Origin: Kitasatospora sp. NBC_01246 | GTDB taxonomy: Bacteria > Actinomycetota > Actinomycetes > Streptomycetales > Streptomycetaceae | DNA length: 64,000 bases | NCBI RefSeq assembly: GCF_036226505.1 | Contig: NZ_CP108484.1 | Coordinates: forward strand, 6,820,001-6,884,000 | Direction: 5' to 3' | In this document: one piece after another, positions 15,644-23,776 of the stretch | Position numbering within the stretch: the stretch's first letter is position 1 | Layout: every line of letters starts with the position of its first letter | Program-made: the position numbers and the translations under genes | Notes under the pieces: model-generated | What the model was told of the DNA's origin: nothing | The model's database searches: none | Seen by the model: the letters and a program-made list of their open reading frames with translations, nothing else

Positions 15644-16891
15644 ATGCCCAGGATCCTCGCGCCGCTGCTGAGCGCCGCCACCTACGCGCGGTGGCTCCAT
15701 CTGCTGATCGGTCTGATCTTCGCCGGCGTCGTCCTGCTGGTCTTCCCGGGGACGGAGGGGCGCAGCCTCGGCGGGCTGCTCGCACTGGCCGTCCCGCTGG
15801 ACGTCGCGCTGCTCGTGGCGGCCGCCCTGGTACCCGCGATGCGCCGGGCGGAGGGTGTCCAGGCCCGGTTGCTGCTGATGCCCGCGCGGGAGCAGGACAT
15901 CGCGGCCGAGCCGGCCCGCGGCTTCGCCGACCGGCGCCGTACAGCGGTCTGGCTGATCGGGCGGGTGGCCCTCGGGACGGCCGTCGGCTTCCCGTCCGTC
16001 CTGGTGCCGGCCGCCGCCGTCGGGCTGCTCGTCCGGCCGGAGCCGGACCTCTTCGGCCTCCGGCTCCCGGCGCGCGAGGGGTTCACCTGGTACCCGCTGC
16101 TGGCACCGGTGCTGATGTTCGCCCTCGGCTGGCTGGTGGTCTGGGCGGGCCGTCTCCAACTCGCCATGGCGGTGCGGTTGCTGGGGCCGTCCCCGGCCGA
16201 GCGGCTGGCCGCCGCCGAGCTGCGGGCCGAACGCCTGCTGGAGCGCAACCGGCTGGCCCGGGAGCTGCACGACTCCATCGGCCACGCGCTGACGGTGACG
16301 GTCATCCAGGCGGGCGCGGCGCGGGAGGTGGGCGACCCGGCGTTCGTCGCCAAGGCGCTCGAAGTCATCGAGGAGACCGGCCGGCAGGCGATGGAGGACC
16401 TGGAACGCACGCTCGTCCTGCTCCGCGAGACCCGCGACACCGCCGGTACGGGCGGGGCCTTCGAGGGCGCGGACGGCGCCGACGGCCCGGCCACCGAGCG
16501 GCCCGGCATCGGGCAGCTGCCCGCCCTCTTCGACACCGCGCGCGCGGCCGGCAGCCCGGTCGAGGCGTGGATCGGCGTACCGGCGGCGAAACTGCCCGGG
16601 GTGCTCTCCCGGGAGGGTTACCGGATCGTCCAGGAGGGTGTCACCAACGCCCTCAAGTACGCGCCGGGTGAGCCGATCACTGTCCGGATCACGGTGCGGG
16701 AGGGGCAGTTGGAGCTGCGCTGCACCAACGCGCTGGCGTCGTCCGCCGTCCGCGCGTCACCACGCCGGGGCGGCAAGGGACTTCGCGGCATCCGCGAACG
16801 GGCCACCCTGCTCGGCGGCGGGGCCGCGGCGGGGCCGGAGGCCGGGCAGTGGGTGCTGGCCGTGCGGCTGCCCCTACGCTTGGGCGCGTGA
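15644..16891 (+). CDS. Sensor histidine kinase, NarL/DesK type (HisKA_3)
   Basis: 415 residues. Four to five hydrophobic segments in the first 180 residues form a membrane sensor with almost no extracellular domain. The phospho-acceptor is His209 in RNRLARELHDSIGHALT, followed by an ATPase domain with EGVTNALKYAP (N-box) and GKGLRGIRERATLLGG (G-box). Such intramembrane-sensing kinases often detect membrane stress or a transporter. Divergent from the ABC exporter, which is the probable target. The ATG has CAGGAT 6 nt upstream. Confidence 0.9.
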   Translation: MPRILAPLLSAATYARWLHLLIGLIFAGVVLLVFPGTEGRSLGGLLALAVPLDVALLVAAALVPAMRRAEGVQARLLLMPAREQDIAAEPARGFADRRRTAVWLIGRVALGTAVGFPSVLVPAAAVGLLVRPEPDLFGLRLPAREGFTWYPLLAPVLMFALGWLVVWAGRLQLAMAVRLLGPSPAERLAAAELRAERLLERNRLARELHDSIGHALTVTVIQAGAAREVGDPAFVAKALEVIEETGRQAMEDLERTLVLLRETRDTAGTGGAFEGADGADGPATERPGIGQLPALFDTARAAGSPVEAWIGVPAAKLPGVLSREGYRIVQEGVTNALKYAPGEPITVRITVREGQLELRCTNALASSAVRASPRRGGKGLRGIRERATLLGGGAAAGPEAGQWVLAVRLPLRLGA

Positions 16892-17568
16892 TGATCGACA
16901 TTCTGCTGGCCGATGACGAGGAGCTGGTCCGGGCCGGGCTGCGGGCCGTCCTGGAGGCGCAGGGCGACCTGCGGGTGGTCGGCGAGGCCGCCGACGGCGC
17001 CGAGGCGGTCGCGATGGCGCGCGAACTGCGCCCGCACGTGGTGCTGATGGACGTCCGGATGCCCCGGCTGGACGGTCTCGCGGCGACCCGCGCGCTCGTC
17101 GGGGCCGTGCCGCCCGGCGGGCCGGACGGCTCCGGCGGGCAGCCGCCGAAGATCCTGGTCGTCACCACCTTCGAGAACGACGACTACGTCTACCAGGCCC
17201 TGCGCGCCGGGGCCGACGGCTTCCTGCTGAAGCGCTCCCGCCCGGCGGAGATCGCCCACGCCGTCCGGCTGGTCGCGGCGGGTGAGTCGCTGCTCTTCCC
17301 GACCGCGATCCGCCGTCTGGCCGCCGGCCAGGGCAACCGGGCGGCCCGGGACACGATGGCCCGCGCCGCGCTGACCGAGCGCGAGGCCGAGGTGCTGCGC
17401 CTGGTGGCCCGGGGGTTGACCAACGGTGAGATCGCCGAGCAGCTCTTCCTCGGCGTGCAGACGGTGAAGACGCACGTCAGCAGCGTGCTGGCGAAGCTCG
17501 GGGCGCGGGACCGCACCCAGGCGGTGATCGCCGCGTACGAGTCCGGGTTCGTGGAGCCCTCGGAGTAG
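16891..17568 (+). CDS. NarL/LuxR-family response regulator
   Basis: 225 residues. Receiver domain with LLADDEELVRAG and phospho-Asp54 (VLMDVRMPRLDG), Lys of the KRSRPAE loop, and a C-terminal LuxR helix-turn-helix LTEREAEVLRLVARGLTNGEIAEQ with VQTVKTHVSSVLAKL. The TGA of the kinase and this ATG overlap by one base; a GTG three bases earlier is an alternative start, and TACGCT lies 7 nt before that GTG. Partner of the preceding kinase. Confidence 0.92.
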   Translation: MIDILLADDEELVRAGLRAVLEAQGDLRVVGEAADGAEAVAMARELRPHVVLMDVRMPRLDGLAATRALVGAVPPGGPDGSGGQPPKILVVTTFENDDYVYQALRAGADGFLLKRSRPAEIAHAVRLVAAGESLLFPTAIRRLAAGQGNRAARDTMARAALTEREAEVLRLVARGLTNGEIAEQLFLGVQTVKTHVSSVLAKLGARDRTQAVIAAYESGFVEPSE

Positions 17569-17604
17569 CCGGGCGCCGGCCGGCGGCTCCGGGCGGCGGC
17601 CCGC

Positions 17605-18672
17605 TCAGGCCGGGTAGGCGTGGGTCTGGACGGCCTTGACCGAGGCCCAGACGGACGTGCCGGTCGCCAGGTCGAGTTCGGCCGCGGCGGCTGGGGTGAG
17701 GTCGGCCGCCATCGGGAGGGCGCCGGCCAGGTCGGCGCGGACCTGGTCGCCGTGCAGGTCCAGCCCCGCGATCTCCAGCTTCCAGACGTTGCGCGCACTG
17801 CCGTGCGGCCGCTCCCGGTGCAGCGTCACGGCGGCCGGCGGGAAGGCCACGAAGGCCGGGCCGGTCAGCTCCTCGGAGGTGGCCAGCTCGGTGCCGTCGG
17901 CCAGCGTGACCCGGCGGCCGTCCGCGAGGCCCTGGTACAGGTTGAGACCGACCAGGCGGGCGATGTAGTCGGTGCGCGGCCGCCGGGCGATCTCGGCGGG
18001 GCTCCCGGACTGCACCTCGCTGCCGTCCTCGATCACCACCAGCCGGTCGGCCAGCACCATGGCGTCCAGCGGATCGTGCGTCACCAGCACCGCCACCGCC
18101 TCGAACTCGGCCAGGTGGCGCCGCAGTTGCGAGCGGACGTCGAGCCGGGTGCGGGCGTCCAGGGCGGCCAGCGGCTCGTCGAGCAGCAGCAGCCGGGGCC
18201 GGACGGCCAGTGCCCGGGCGAGCGCGACCCGCTGGGCCTGGCCGCCGGAGAGCCGGCCGGGGCGGGTGCCCGCGTGCTCGGCCAGGCCCAGCCGCTCCAG
18301 CCAGCCGGCCGCCTCGGCCCGGGCCGCGCGCTTGGGCCGGCCTTGGCAGCGCGGGCCGAACGCCACGTTGTCGAGTGCGCTGAGGTGCGGGAAGAGCAGG
18401 TAGTCCTGGAACACCACGCCGACCGGCCGTTCCTCGGCGGGGGTGTGCAGCCGCTCGGCCGGGTCCTCCAGCACCCGGCCGTCCAGCCGCAGATGGCCCG
18501 CGGTGAGCGGGAGCAGCCCGGCGAGGGCCCGCAGCGCGGTGGACTTGCCGGCGCCGTTCGGCCCGAGCAGGGCGACCACCTCGCCGGGGGCGGCGGTGAG
18601 CGCGAGGTCGAGGCTGAAGGCGGCGCGGTCCACCCGCAGCCGGGCGTCGAGGGCGTGCTTCGCGGCGGTCAT
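17605..18672 (-). CDS. modC: Molybdate ABC transporter, ATP-binding protein ModC
   Basis: 355 residues. Walker A GPNGAGKST, Q-loop VFQDYLLFPHL, signature LSGGQAQRVALARAL, Walker B LLLLDEPLAALD and switch His in VTHDPLD. The final 100 residues form a TOBE domain (ARNVWKLEIAGLDLHGDQVRADL), as in ModC. It hydrolyses ATP to drive molybdate uptake. A 118-bp gap separates it from modB. Confidence 0.92.
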   Translation of the reverse strand: MTAAKHALDARLRVDRAAFSLDLALTAAPGEVVALLGPNGAGKSTALRALAGLLPLTAGHLRLDGRVLEDPAERLHTPAEERPVGVVFQDYLLFPHLSALDNVAFGPRCQGRPKRAARAEAAGWLERLGLAEHAGTRPGRLSGGQAQRVALARALAVRPRLLLLDEPLAALDARTRLDVRSQLRRHLAEFEAVAVLVTHDPLDAMVLADRLVVIEDGSEVQSGSPAEIARRPRTDYIARLVGLNLYQGLADGRRVTLADGTELATSEELTGPAFVAFPPAAVTLHRERPHGSARNVWKLEIAGLDLHGDQVRADLAGALPMAADLTPAAAAELDLATGTSVWASVKAVQTHAYPA

Positions 18673-18790
18673 CGTGGCAGTGTCCCGGGGGAGGTGCGGG
18701 GCGGCGGGGCGCCCACGGCGGTGGCGGGCAGGGCGCGGGTGGGCAGGGCGCGGGCGGAGGGCGCGGCGCGGCCGCCGGCCGGGGCGCCGG

Positions 18791-19660
18791 TCACGGGGTG
18801 GACAGCCAGCGGTCGCGCAGGCCCGCCAGGACGGCGATGGAGACCACCAGCAGGACGAGCGAGAGCGCGATCGCCGCCTCCGGATCCGACTCCATGGCCA
18901 GGTAGACGGCGAGCGGCATGGTCTGCGTCCGGCCCGGGAAGTTGCCGGCGAAGGTGATCGTCGCGCCGAACTCGCCGAGCGCCCGGGCCCAGGCCAGCAC
19001 CGCGCCGGCCCCGATCCCGGGAGCGATCAGCGGCAGGGTGACCCGGCGGAAGGCGGTCAGCCGGGAGGCGCCCAGGGTGGCGGCCGCCTCCTCGTAGCGC
19101 GGGTCGGCGGCCCGCAGCGCGCCCTCGACGCTGATCACCAGGAAGGGCATCGCGACGAACGCCTCGGCGATCACCACACCGGTGGTGGTGAACGGCAGGG
19201 TGATCCCGAAGGCGGAGTCCAGCCAGGAGCCGACGATGCCGCGCCGCCCGAGCACCAGCAGCAGCGCCACCCCGCCGACCACCGGCGGCAGCACCAGCGG
19301 CAGCGTGACCAGCGCCCGGACCAGCCGGCGGCCGGGCAGTTCGGTCCGCGCCAGCACCCAGGCCAGCGGCACCCCGAGGACCAGCGACACCCCGGTGGCC
19401 GCCGTCGCGCAGAACAGCGAGAGCCGCAGCGCGTCCCACACCTCGGTACTGGTGAGCTGTTCCGGCAGCGCGCTCCAGGGGGCCCGGACCAGCAGGCCGA
19501 CCAGCGGCAGGGTCAGGAACGCCAGCCCGAGCAGGGCCGGGAGCAGCAGCGCGACCGGGACGCGCCGCCCGCGCCGCCGCCGGTGCGCCGTGCCCGCTCG
19601 CGGGGGCTCGGCACCGGAGGCGGCGCGGACGCCGGAGCCGGCGGTGGTGCGGCGGCTCAT
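18791..19660 (-). CDS. modB: Molybdate ABC transporter permease ModB
   Basis: 289 residues, five to six hydrophobic segments. The ABC permease coupling motif appears as AATLGASRLTAFRRVTLPLIAPGIGAGAVLAWARALGEFGAT (EAA loop; cited as adjoining blocks), with the ModB/CysT-type end PLAVYLAMESDPEAAIALSLVLL. The ATG overlaps the modA stop (ATGA). Confidence 0.92.
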   Translation of the reverse strand: MSRRTTAGSGVRAASGAEPPRAGTAHRRRRGRRVPVALLLPALLGLAFLTLPLVGLLVRAPWSALPEQLTSTEVWDALRLSLFCATAATGVSLVLGVPLAWVLARTELPGRRLVRALVTLPLVLPPVVGGVALLLVLGRRGIVGSWLDSAFGITLPFTTTGVVIAEAFVAMPFLVISVEGALRAADPRYEEAAATLGASRLTAFRRVTLPLIAPGIGAGAVLAWARALGEFGATITFAGNFPGRTQTMPLAVYLAMESDPEAAIALSLVLLVVSIAVLAGLRDRWLSTP

Positions 19661-20511
19661 GGTGCCTGGAAGCCCGCCGCGGTGAGCACCTGCTGGGCCT
19701 CGGGCGACTGGATGTAGGCGACGAAGGCGGCGGCGCCGTCCTTGTTCGGCGCCTTGGCGAGGGCGGCGATCGGGTAGTCGTTCACGGCCTTGGCGGCCTC
19801 GGGGAAGTCCACGCCGTCGATCTTCGCAGCATCGGCCTTCACATCGGTCCGGTAGACCAGCGAGGCGTCGACCTCGCCCAGCTCGACCTTGGTGAGCGCG
19901 CCCTTGACGTCCTGCTCCAGGGTGACCGGGGTCAGGTTGACGCCGGCGGCCTTGAGCGCGGTCAGGGCGGCGGCGCCGCAGGGCACCTCCTTCGCGCAGA
20001 GGGCGACCTTGACCCCGGGCGCGGTGAGGTCGTTCAACCCGGCGACGTGCTTGGGGTTGCCCTTCGGCACGGCGATGGTGAGCGTGTTCCTGACGAAGGT
20101 CTTCGGCTCACCGGTGGCGCCGCCCGCGTCGGTGACCGTCTTCATGGTCGCGGGGCTGGCGGCGGCGAACACGTCCGCCGGGGCACCGGAGTTGATGCTG
20201 GTGGCGAGGCTGGAGCTGCCGCCGAAGTTGAAGGTGACCTTGGCGCCCGGGTTGGCCGCCTCGAACGTCTTGCCGAGGTCGGTGAAGGTCTCCTTCAGCG
20301 AGGCGGCGGCGAAGACGGTGATCGGGCCGGACACCTTGGCGGCGCCGGTCGACGCCGGGGCGGACGCCCCGGCGGCCGGGGCCGCGGTGGACGAGCCCCC
20401 GGAGGCCTTGTCGCCGCCGTCGCTGCCGCAGGCGGTGACCCCGAGGCTGAGGGCGAGGGCCGCTGCGGCGGCGACGGCGAGTCTGCGGGAGCGCACGGCA
20501 CGGATGCTCAT
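19657..20511 (-). CDS. modA: Molybdate-binding lipoprotein ModA
   Basis: 284 residues. A lipoprotein signal peptide ends LGVTAC (Cys at about residue 28), followed by a Gly/Ser/Ala linker and a type II binding domain: ITVFAAASLKETFTDLGKTFE, FNFGGSSSLATSI, GAPADVFAAASPATM. These match the oxyanion-binding Ser/Ala positions of ModA. AGGAGGGG lies 7 bp before the ATG. First gene of modABC. Confidence 0.94.
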   Translation of the reverse strand: MSIRAVRSRRLAVAAAAALALSLGVTACGSDGGDKASGGSSTAAPAAGASAPASTGAAKVSGPITVFAAASLKETFTDLGKTFEAANPGAKVTFNFGGSSSLATSINSGAPADVFAAASPATMKTVTDAGGATGEPKTFVRNTLTIAVPKGNPKHVAGLNDLTAPGVKVALCAKEVPCGAAALTALKAAGVNLTPVTLEQDVKGALTKVELGEVDASLVYRTDVKADAAKIDGVDFPEAAKAVNDYPIAALAKAPNKDGAAAFVAYIQSPEAQQVLTAAGFQAP

Positions 20512-20579
20512 CGGTATTCCCCTCCTGGGCGCGCCGGAAGGGGCGCGAGGATGCTGCCGCAGGTGCGGCCATTACGCCG

Positions 20580-20630
20580 ATCATAGTGCCGCAAATGCGA
20601 GCCGAAAGTGCCTGTCTCATTGCACAGGCA
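20580..20630 (-). promoter_or_regulatory. modA promoter and adjacent inverted repeat
   Basis: On the minus strand a good -10 box TATGAT (20580-20585) has TTTCGG 16 bp upstream as a weak -35. Immediately beyond it is an inverted repeat, TGCCTGT and ACAGGCA with an 8-bp spacer (20609-20630), a plausible activator or repressor site for molybdate control. It does not look like an E. coli ModE box. Confidence 0.45.
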
Positions 20631-20937
20631 GGTGCCGCCGGGCTTCGTGCCCGGGCTGTGGGAAGGCTCAAACCGGGCGGTCGGCCGGCCCCTCGGCGAG
20701 GGGGCCGACGCCGCTGCGCGCCCCTGCCGAGCCCGCCGCCCGGCACCTCCGCGGCGGGCGGGCGTCTAGCGGGGGATCCCCGCGCCGGCCGGGAAAACCC
20801 GTCGCGCGCGAGCAGTGCGAGGGGCGAGAGTGCTCACCGGGCGTGAGCGCGCCCGGCCGGGCAGCGGTCCGCCCGTACGCACCCGCGCCCGTACGCACCG
20901 CCGGCCGACCGGCCGGGCCAAGGGGAGGAGCCCACCC

Positions 20938-22005
20938 GTGTCCACACTGCGTGTCACCGCCGAACGGCTGACCGTCCTGGCGCACCCGAACGCCGACGCC
21001 CTGGAGCTGGCACAGGTCGGGCTCTACCGGGCGGTGGTGGCCAAGGGCGCGTACCGGACCGGCGACTACGCCGTCTACATCCCCGAGCAGGCCGTGCTGC
21101 CCGCGCCGCTGATCGAGGAGCTGGGCCTGACCGGGCGGCTGGCCGGGAGCGGCGCCGACCGGGTGAAGGCCGTCCGGCTGCGCGGCGAACTGTCGCAGGG
21201 CATCGTCTGCCGGCCCGGTGCGCTGGCCGGCACCGATCTGGCGGCCGCCGCCGAGCGCGGCGAGGACTTCGCCGAACGGCTGGGCGTGGTGAAGTGGCGG
21301 CCGCCGATCCCCACGGCGATGAACGGCGAGGTGGTCCGCGCGCCGGACCTGCTGCCGTGGGTGGACATCGAGAACCTCAAGCGCTTCCCCGGGATCTTCG
21401 AGCCCGGCGAGCCGGTCGTGCTGACCGAGAAGCTGCACGGCAGTTGCTGCCTCGTCACCTACCACGCCGCCGGGGGAGAGGTGCAGGTGGCCTCGAAGGG
21501 CATCGGCGCCCAGGGGCTGGCGCTGGCCGAGGACGGGCGGAACCTCTACTGGCGGGCCGTCCGGGCGCACGGCATACCGGCGGTGGCCGCCCGGCTGGCG
21601 GAGCGGCTCGGCGCCGAGCGGGTGGGCATCTTCGGCGAGGTGTTCGGCGCCGGTGTGCAGGACCTCACGTACGGCGAGTCCGGCCGCACCGAGCTGCCCG
21701 GCTACGCGGCGTTCGACGTCTCGGCGGTGGTGGACGGGCAGCTGCGCTGGCTGTCGGCGGCCGAACTGCTCGGCGGTGAGCTGCCGGTGGTGCCCGAGCT
21801 GTGGCGCGGCCCGTTCGACCCGGACACCGTGCTGGCGCTGGCCCAGGGGCGCGAGACGGTCTCCGGGCGCGAACTGCACGTGCGCGAGGGCGTGGTGGTC
21901 CGTCCGGTGGCCGAGCGGTACAGCCCGGTGGTGGGCGGCCGGGCGATCGCCAAGGTGGTCGGCGACGCCTATCTGACCCGCAAGGGCGGCACCGAGTACG
22001 AGTAG
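20938..22005 (+). CDS. DRB0094-family RNA ligase
   Basis: 355 residues, GTG start with AGGGGAGGAG upstream. An N-terminal OB-like domain (about 1-120, LTVLAHPNADALELAQV, YAVYIPEQAVLP) precedes a nucleotidyltransferase domain: motif I EKLHGS with Lys165, motif III GIFGEVFGAG, motif IV EGVVVRP and motif V IAKVVGDAYL. This N-terminal plus ligase arrangement is that of Deinococcus radiodurans RNA ligase, which seals RNA 3'-OH/5'-phosphate nicks in duplexes, even templated by DNA; from memory its nucleotidyl lysine is also at position 165. Monocistronic and divergent from modABC. Confidence 0.88.
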   Translation: MSTLRVTAERLTVLAHPNADALELAQVGLYRAVVAKGAYRTGDYAVYIPEQAVLPAPLIEELGLTGRLAGSGADRVKAVRLRGELSQGIVCRPGALAGTDLAAAAERGEDFAERLGVVKWRPPIPTAMNGEVVRAPDLLPWVDIENLKRFPGIFEPGEPVVLTEKLHGSCCLVTYHAAGGEVQVASKGIGAQGLALAEDGRNLYWRAVRAHGIPAVAARLAERLGAERVGIFGEVFGAGVQDLTYGESGRTELPGYAAFDVSAVVDGQLRWLSAAELLGGELPVVPELWRGPFDPDTVLALAQGRETVSGRELHVREGVVVRPVAERYSPVVGGRAIAKVVGDAYLTRKGGTEYE

Positions 22006-22100
22006 GAGGGCTCGTCGGCCGACCGCCGGTCGGGGCGGCACAGGACCGGCTCATTCGAGCACAGCCTCCCCAGGGTGCGGGCAGCTTTCCATATCTTCGG

Positions 22101-22128
22101 GTGACTTCTTTCGAGGTCCCGATAGCGT
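22101..22128 (+). promoter_or_regulatory. Possible promoter of the MHYT-like gene
   Basis: GTGACT and TAGCGT separated by 16 bp, about 165 bp upstream of the gene. Weak -35; low confidence. The rest of this 288-bp gap shows nothing else. Confidence 0.25.
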
Positions 22129-22293
22129 CCCACGCACCCCGGACCGGAAGCGCACGTGCGGACGGCATATGACGGCTGATCGGCCCCTCCGGACCGGTCA
22201 CCCGCCCGCCGGCCGTGCGGAGTCCGCCCGGTCCAGGGAGCCCGGGGCGCGGCGGGGACCGCCCCGGGCCCCGACCGCTCGACCGGAGGTCCC

Positions 22294-23097
22294 ATGGGCA
22301 CGACGAGCCACCTCGGCTCCGGCTGGGTGACGCCCGCGCTGTCGTGCGTGGTGGCCTGCGCCGTCGCGGCGCTCGGCCTGCGCCGCACCCTGCGCGGTCT
22401 CGCGGCGACCGGCGCCGCCCGGCGGAACCGGCTGCTCACCGCGGCGGCGGCGATCGGCTCCGGCATCTGGACGATGGACGTCGTGGCGATGTCCGGCTTC
22501 ACCCCCGACGGCGCCGAAGCGTGCCACGGCGTTCCGGCGGCGGTGCTCGGCCTGCCGGTGGCCGTCCTGGTCACCGGTCCGGGGGTGTGCGCCGTCGGGT
22601 GCGGGCGCCGCCGCGGCCCCGCGCTCCTGGCCGGCGGCGTGATCACCGGCCTCGGGATCGCCGCGGTGCACTACCTCGACCTGGCGGCCCTGCGGACCCG
22701 CGGCGGCCTGCGCTTCGACCCGGGCACGGTGGCGCTCTCGGTGCTGGTCGCGGTCGGGGCGGCCACCGGCTCGCTCTGGGCCGTCGTCACCCTCCGCAGC
22801 GCGGCGGCCGAGACGGCCGCCTCCCTGGTGATGGGGCTCGCCGTCAGCTGTCTGCACTGCGCGCGGACGGCCGCCGTGTCCGCCCGGGCCGGGCTCGACG
22901 GGACCGGCCCGATGGAGTTCGTCCTTCCGCTCGCCGTCGGGACCGGGTCCTTCCTCTTCCTCGCCGCCGCTTTCGCCGCGCTCTCGCCGCCGGCCCCGGA
23001 CCGCGCCGCCCACCGGGAGGCGGGCGAGCTGACCATCGAGGAGTTCCCGGCGGCGCCCGCGCGCCCCGGGCCGGGGCGGCACGACCGCGCGGCCTGA
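22294..23097 (+). CDS. Degenerate MHYT-domain integral membrane protein
   Basis: 267 residues with about seven hydrophobic helices. The repeat pattern is that of MHYT proteins (proposed Cu-binding membrane sensors with three M-H-Y-T-like motifs), but the motifs are altered: GIWTMDVVAM (Asp61 where His is expected), GIAAVHYLDLAAL and SCLHCARTAAV. The first motif has lost its His and the others lack the full MHYTGM. Either metal binding has changed or the protein has another role. A good GGAGGT ribosome site precedes the ATG. No output domain is fused. Confidence 0.75.
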   Translation: MGTTSHLGSGWVTPALSCVVACAVAALGLRRTLRGLAATGAARRNRLLTAAAAIGSGIWTMDVVAMSGFTPDGAEACHGVPAAVLGLPVAVLVTGPGVCAVGCGRRRGPALLAGGVITGLGIAAVHYLDLAALRTRGGLRFDPGTVALSVLVAVGAATGSLWAVVTLRSAAAETAASLVMGLAVSCLHCARTAAVSARAGLDGTGPMEFVLPLAVGTGSFLFLAAAFAALSPPAPDRAAHREAGELTIEEFPAAPARPGPGRHDRAA

Positions 23098-23149
23098 CGC
23101 CGTCCCGGCCGCCGGCCCGCCGGGCGCGACGGGCCGTCCGGAACGGTTC

Positions 23150-23181
23150 GGGGGCGCCACCCGCGGACGGGTGGCGCCCCC
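23150..23181. terminator. Bidirectional hairpin terminator
   Basis: Perfect 14-bp stem (GGGGGCGCCACCCG) with a CGGA loop between two convergent genes. No T-tract, but one of the most stable hairpins in the window. Confidence 0.65.
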
Positions 23182-23201
23182 GCGCCGGTGCGCGGAACGG
23201 G

Positions 23202-23573
23202 TCAGCCGCGGGTCTGGAACACGATCCTGGTCCAGCTGGAGCCCGGGCAGTTGCCCCAGACCGCCCACGGCTGCGTCCGGGCGCCGATCCAGAGCCCGGT
23301 GGTGGAAGTGCCGTTGGCGCAGTAGGTGATGGTGCGCAGCTCGCCCGAGTAGACCCGGCAGTTGCCCTCCCAGCGCCAGCCGTAGTCGGCGGTGATGGTG
23401 CAGCGGTAGGAGGCGGTGACGGCCTCGGCGGACGCGCCCGGACCGGCGGAGATGGACTGGTCGCCGGCGGCCGGCGCGGCGGCTGTCGGCAGGGTGGTGG
23501 CGCCGACCGCGCCGAGGGCGGCCGCGGCCACCATCCCGAACTTGGCGATGTTCCTGGCGATACAACCTGACAT
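23202..23573 (-). CDS. Secreted small protein with four cysteines
   Basis: 123 residues. The ATG (MSGCIARNIAKFGM) has GAGGAGAG upstream; a signal peptide with a hydrophobic core VAAAALGAVGATTL ends near TAAAPA. The mature part of roughly 80 residues has four Cys (YRCTITADY, GNCRVYSGE, ITYCANGTS, GNCPGSSW) and many Trp/Tyr, suggesting a disulphide-bonded beta domain. Function not recognised. It is divergent from the ECF sigma gene, with a Crp-like dyad between. Confidence 0.72.
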   Translation of the reverse strand: MSGCIARNIAKFGMVAAAALGAVGATTLPTAAAPAAGDQSISAGPGASAEAVTASYRCTITADYGWRWEGNCRVYSGELRTITYCANGTSTTGLWIGARTQPWAVWGNCPGSSWTRIVFQTRG

Positions 23574-23699
23574 GGGTGCTCTCTCCTCGCTCGTGGTGCC
23601 TGCCCCGGCCGGGCGTCGGGAGCCGGAAGTCCCCGGCTCCGCCCGGACGATGACGCATTGCACACGAATGACTGCGGAGCGTGAGACGACAATCTATGA

Positions 23700-23715
23700 T
23701 GTGACCTGTGTCACA
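23700..23715. promoter_or_regulatory. Crp-type palindrome TGTGACCTGTGTCACA
   Basis: A perfect dyad, TGTGAC-CTGT-GTCACA. It fits both the general CRP consensus (TGTGA-N6-TCACA) and the motif reported for Streptomyces coelicolor Crp (GTG-N6-GNCAC). TATGAT directly abuts it (23695-23700) and may be the -10 box of the sigma factor gene. Lies between the divergent secreted-protein and sigma genes. Confidence 0.6.
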
Positions 23716-23776
23716 GGCTGGTTGTCGGCCGGGCCGTCAACCGTGCCTCCGGGGTGCCGATGTCCGAGGGGGCGGC

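Noticed and set aside
22101..22106. GTGACT as a further Crp half-site
   Set aside because: No matching GTCAC half lies 4 bp downstream, so it does not form the palindrome.
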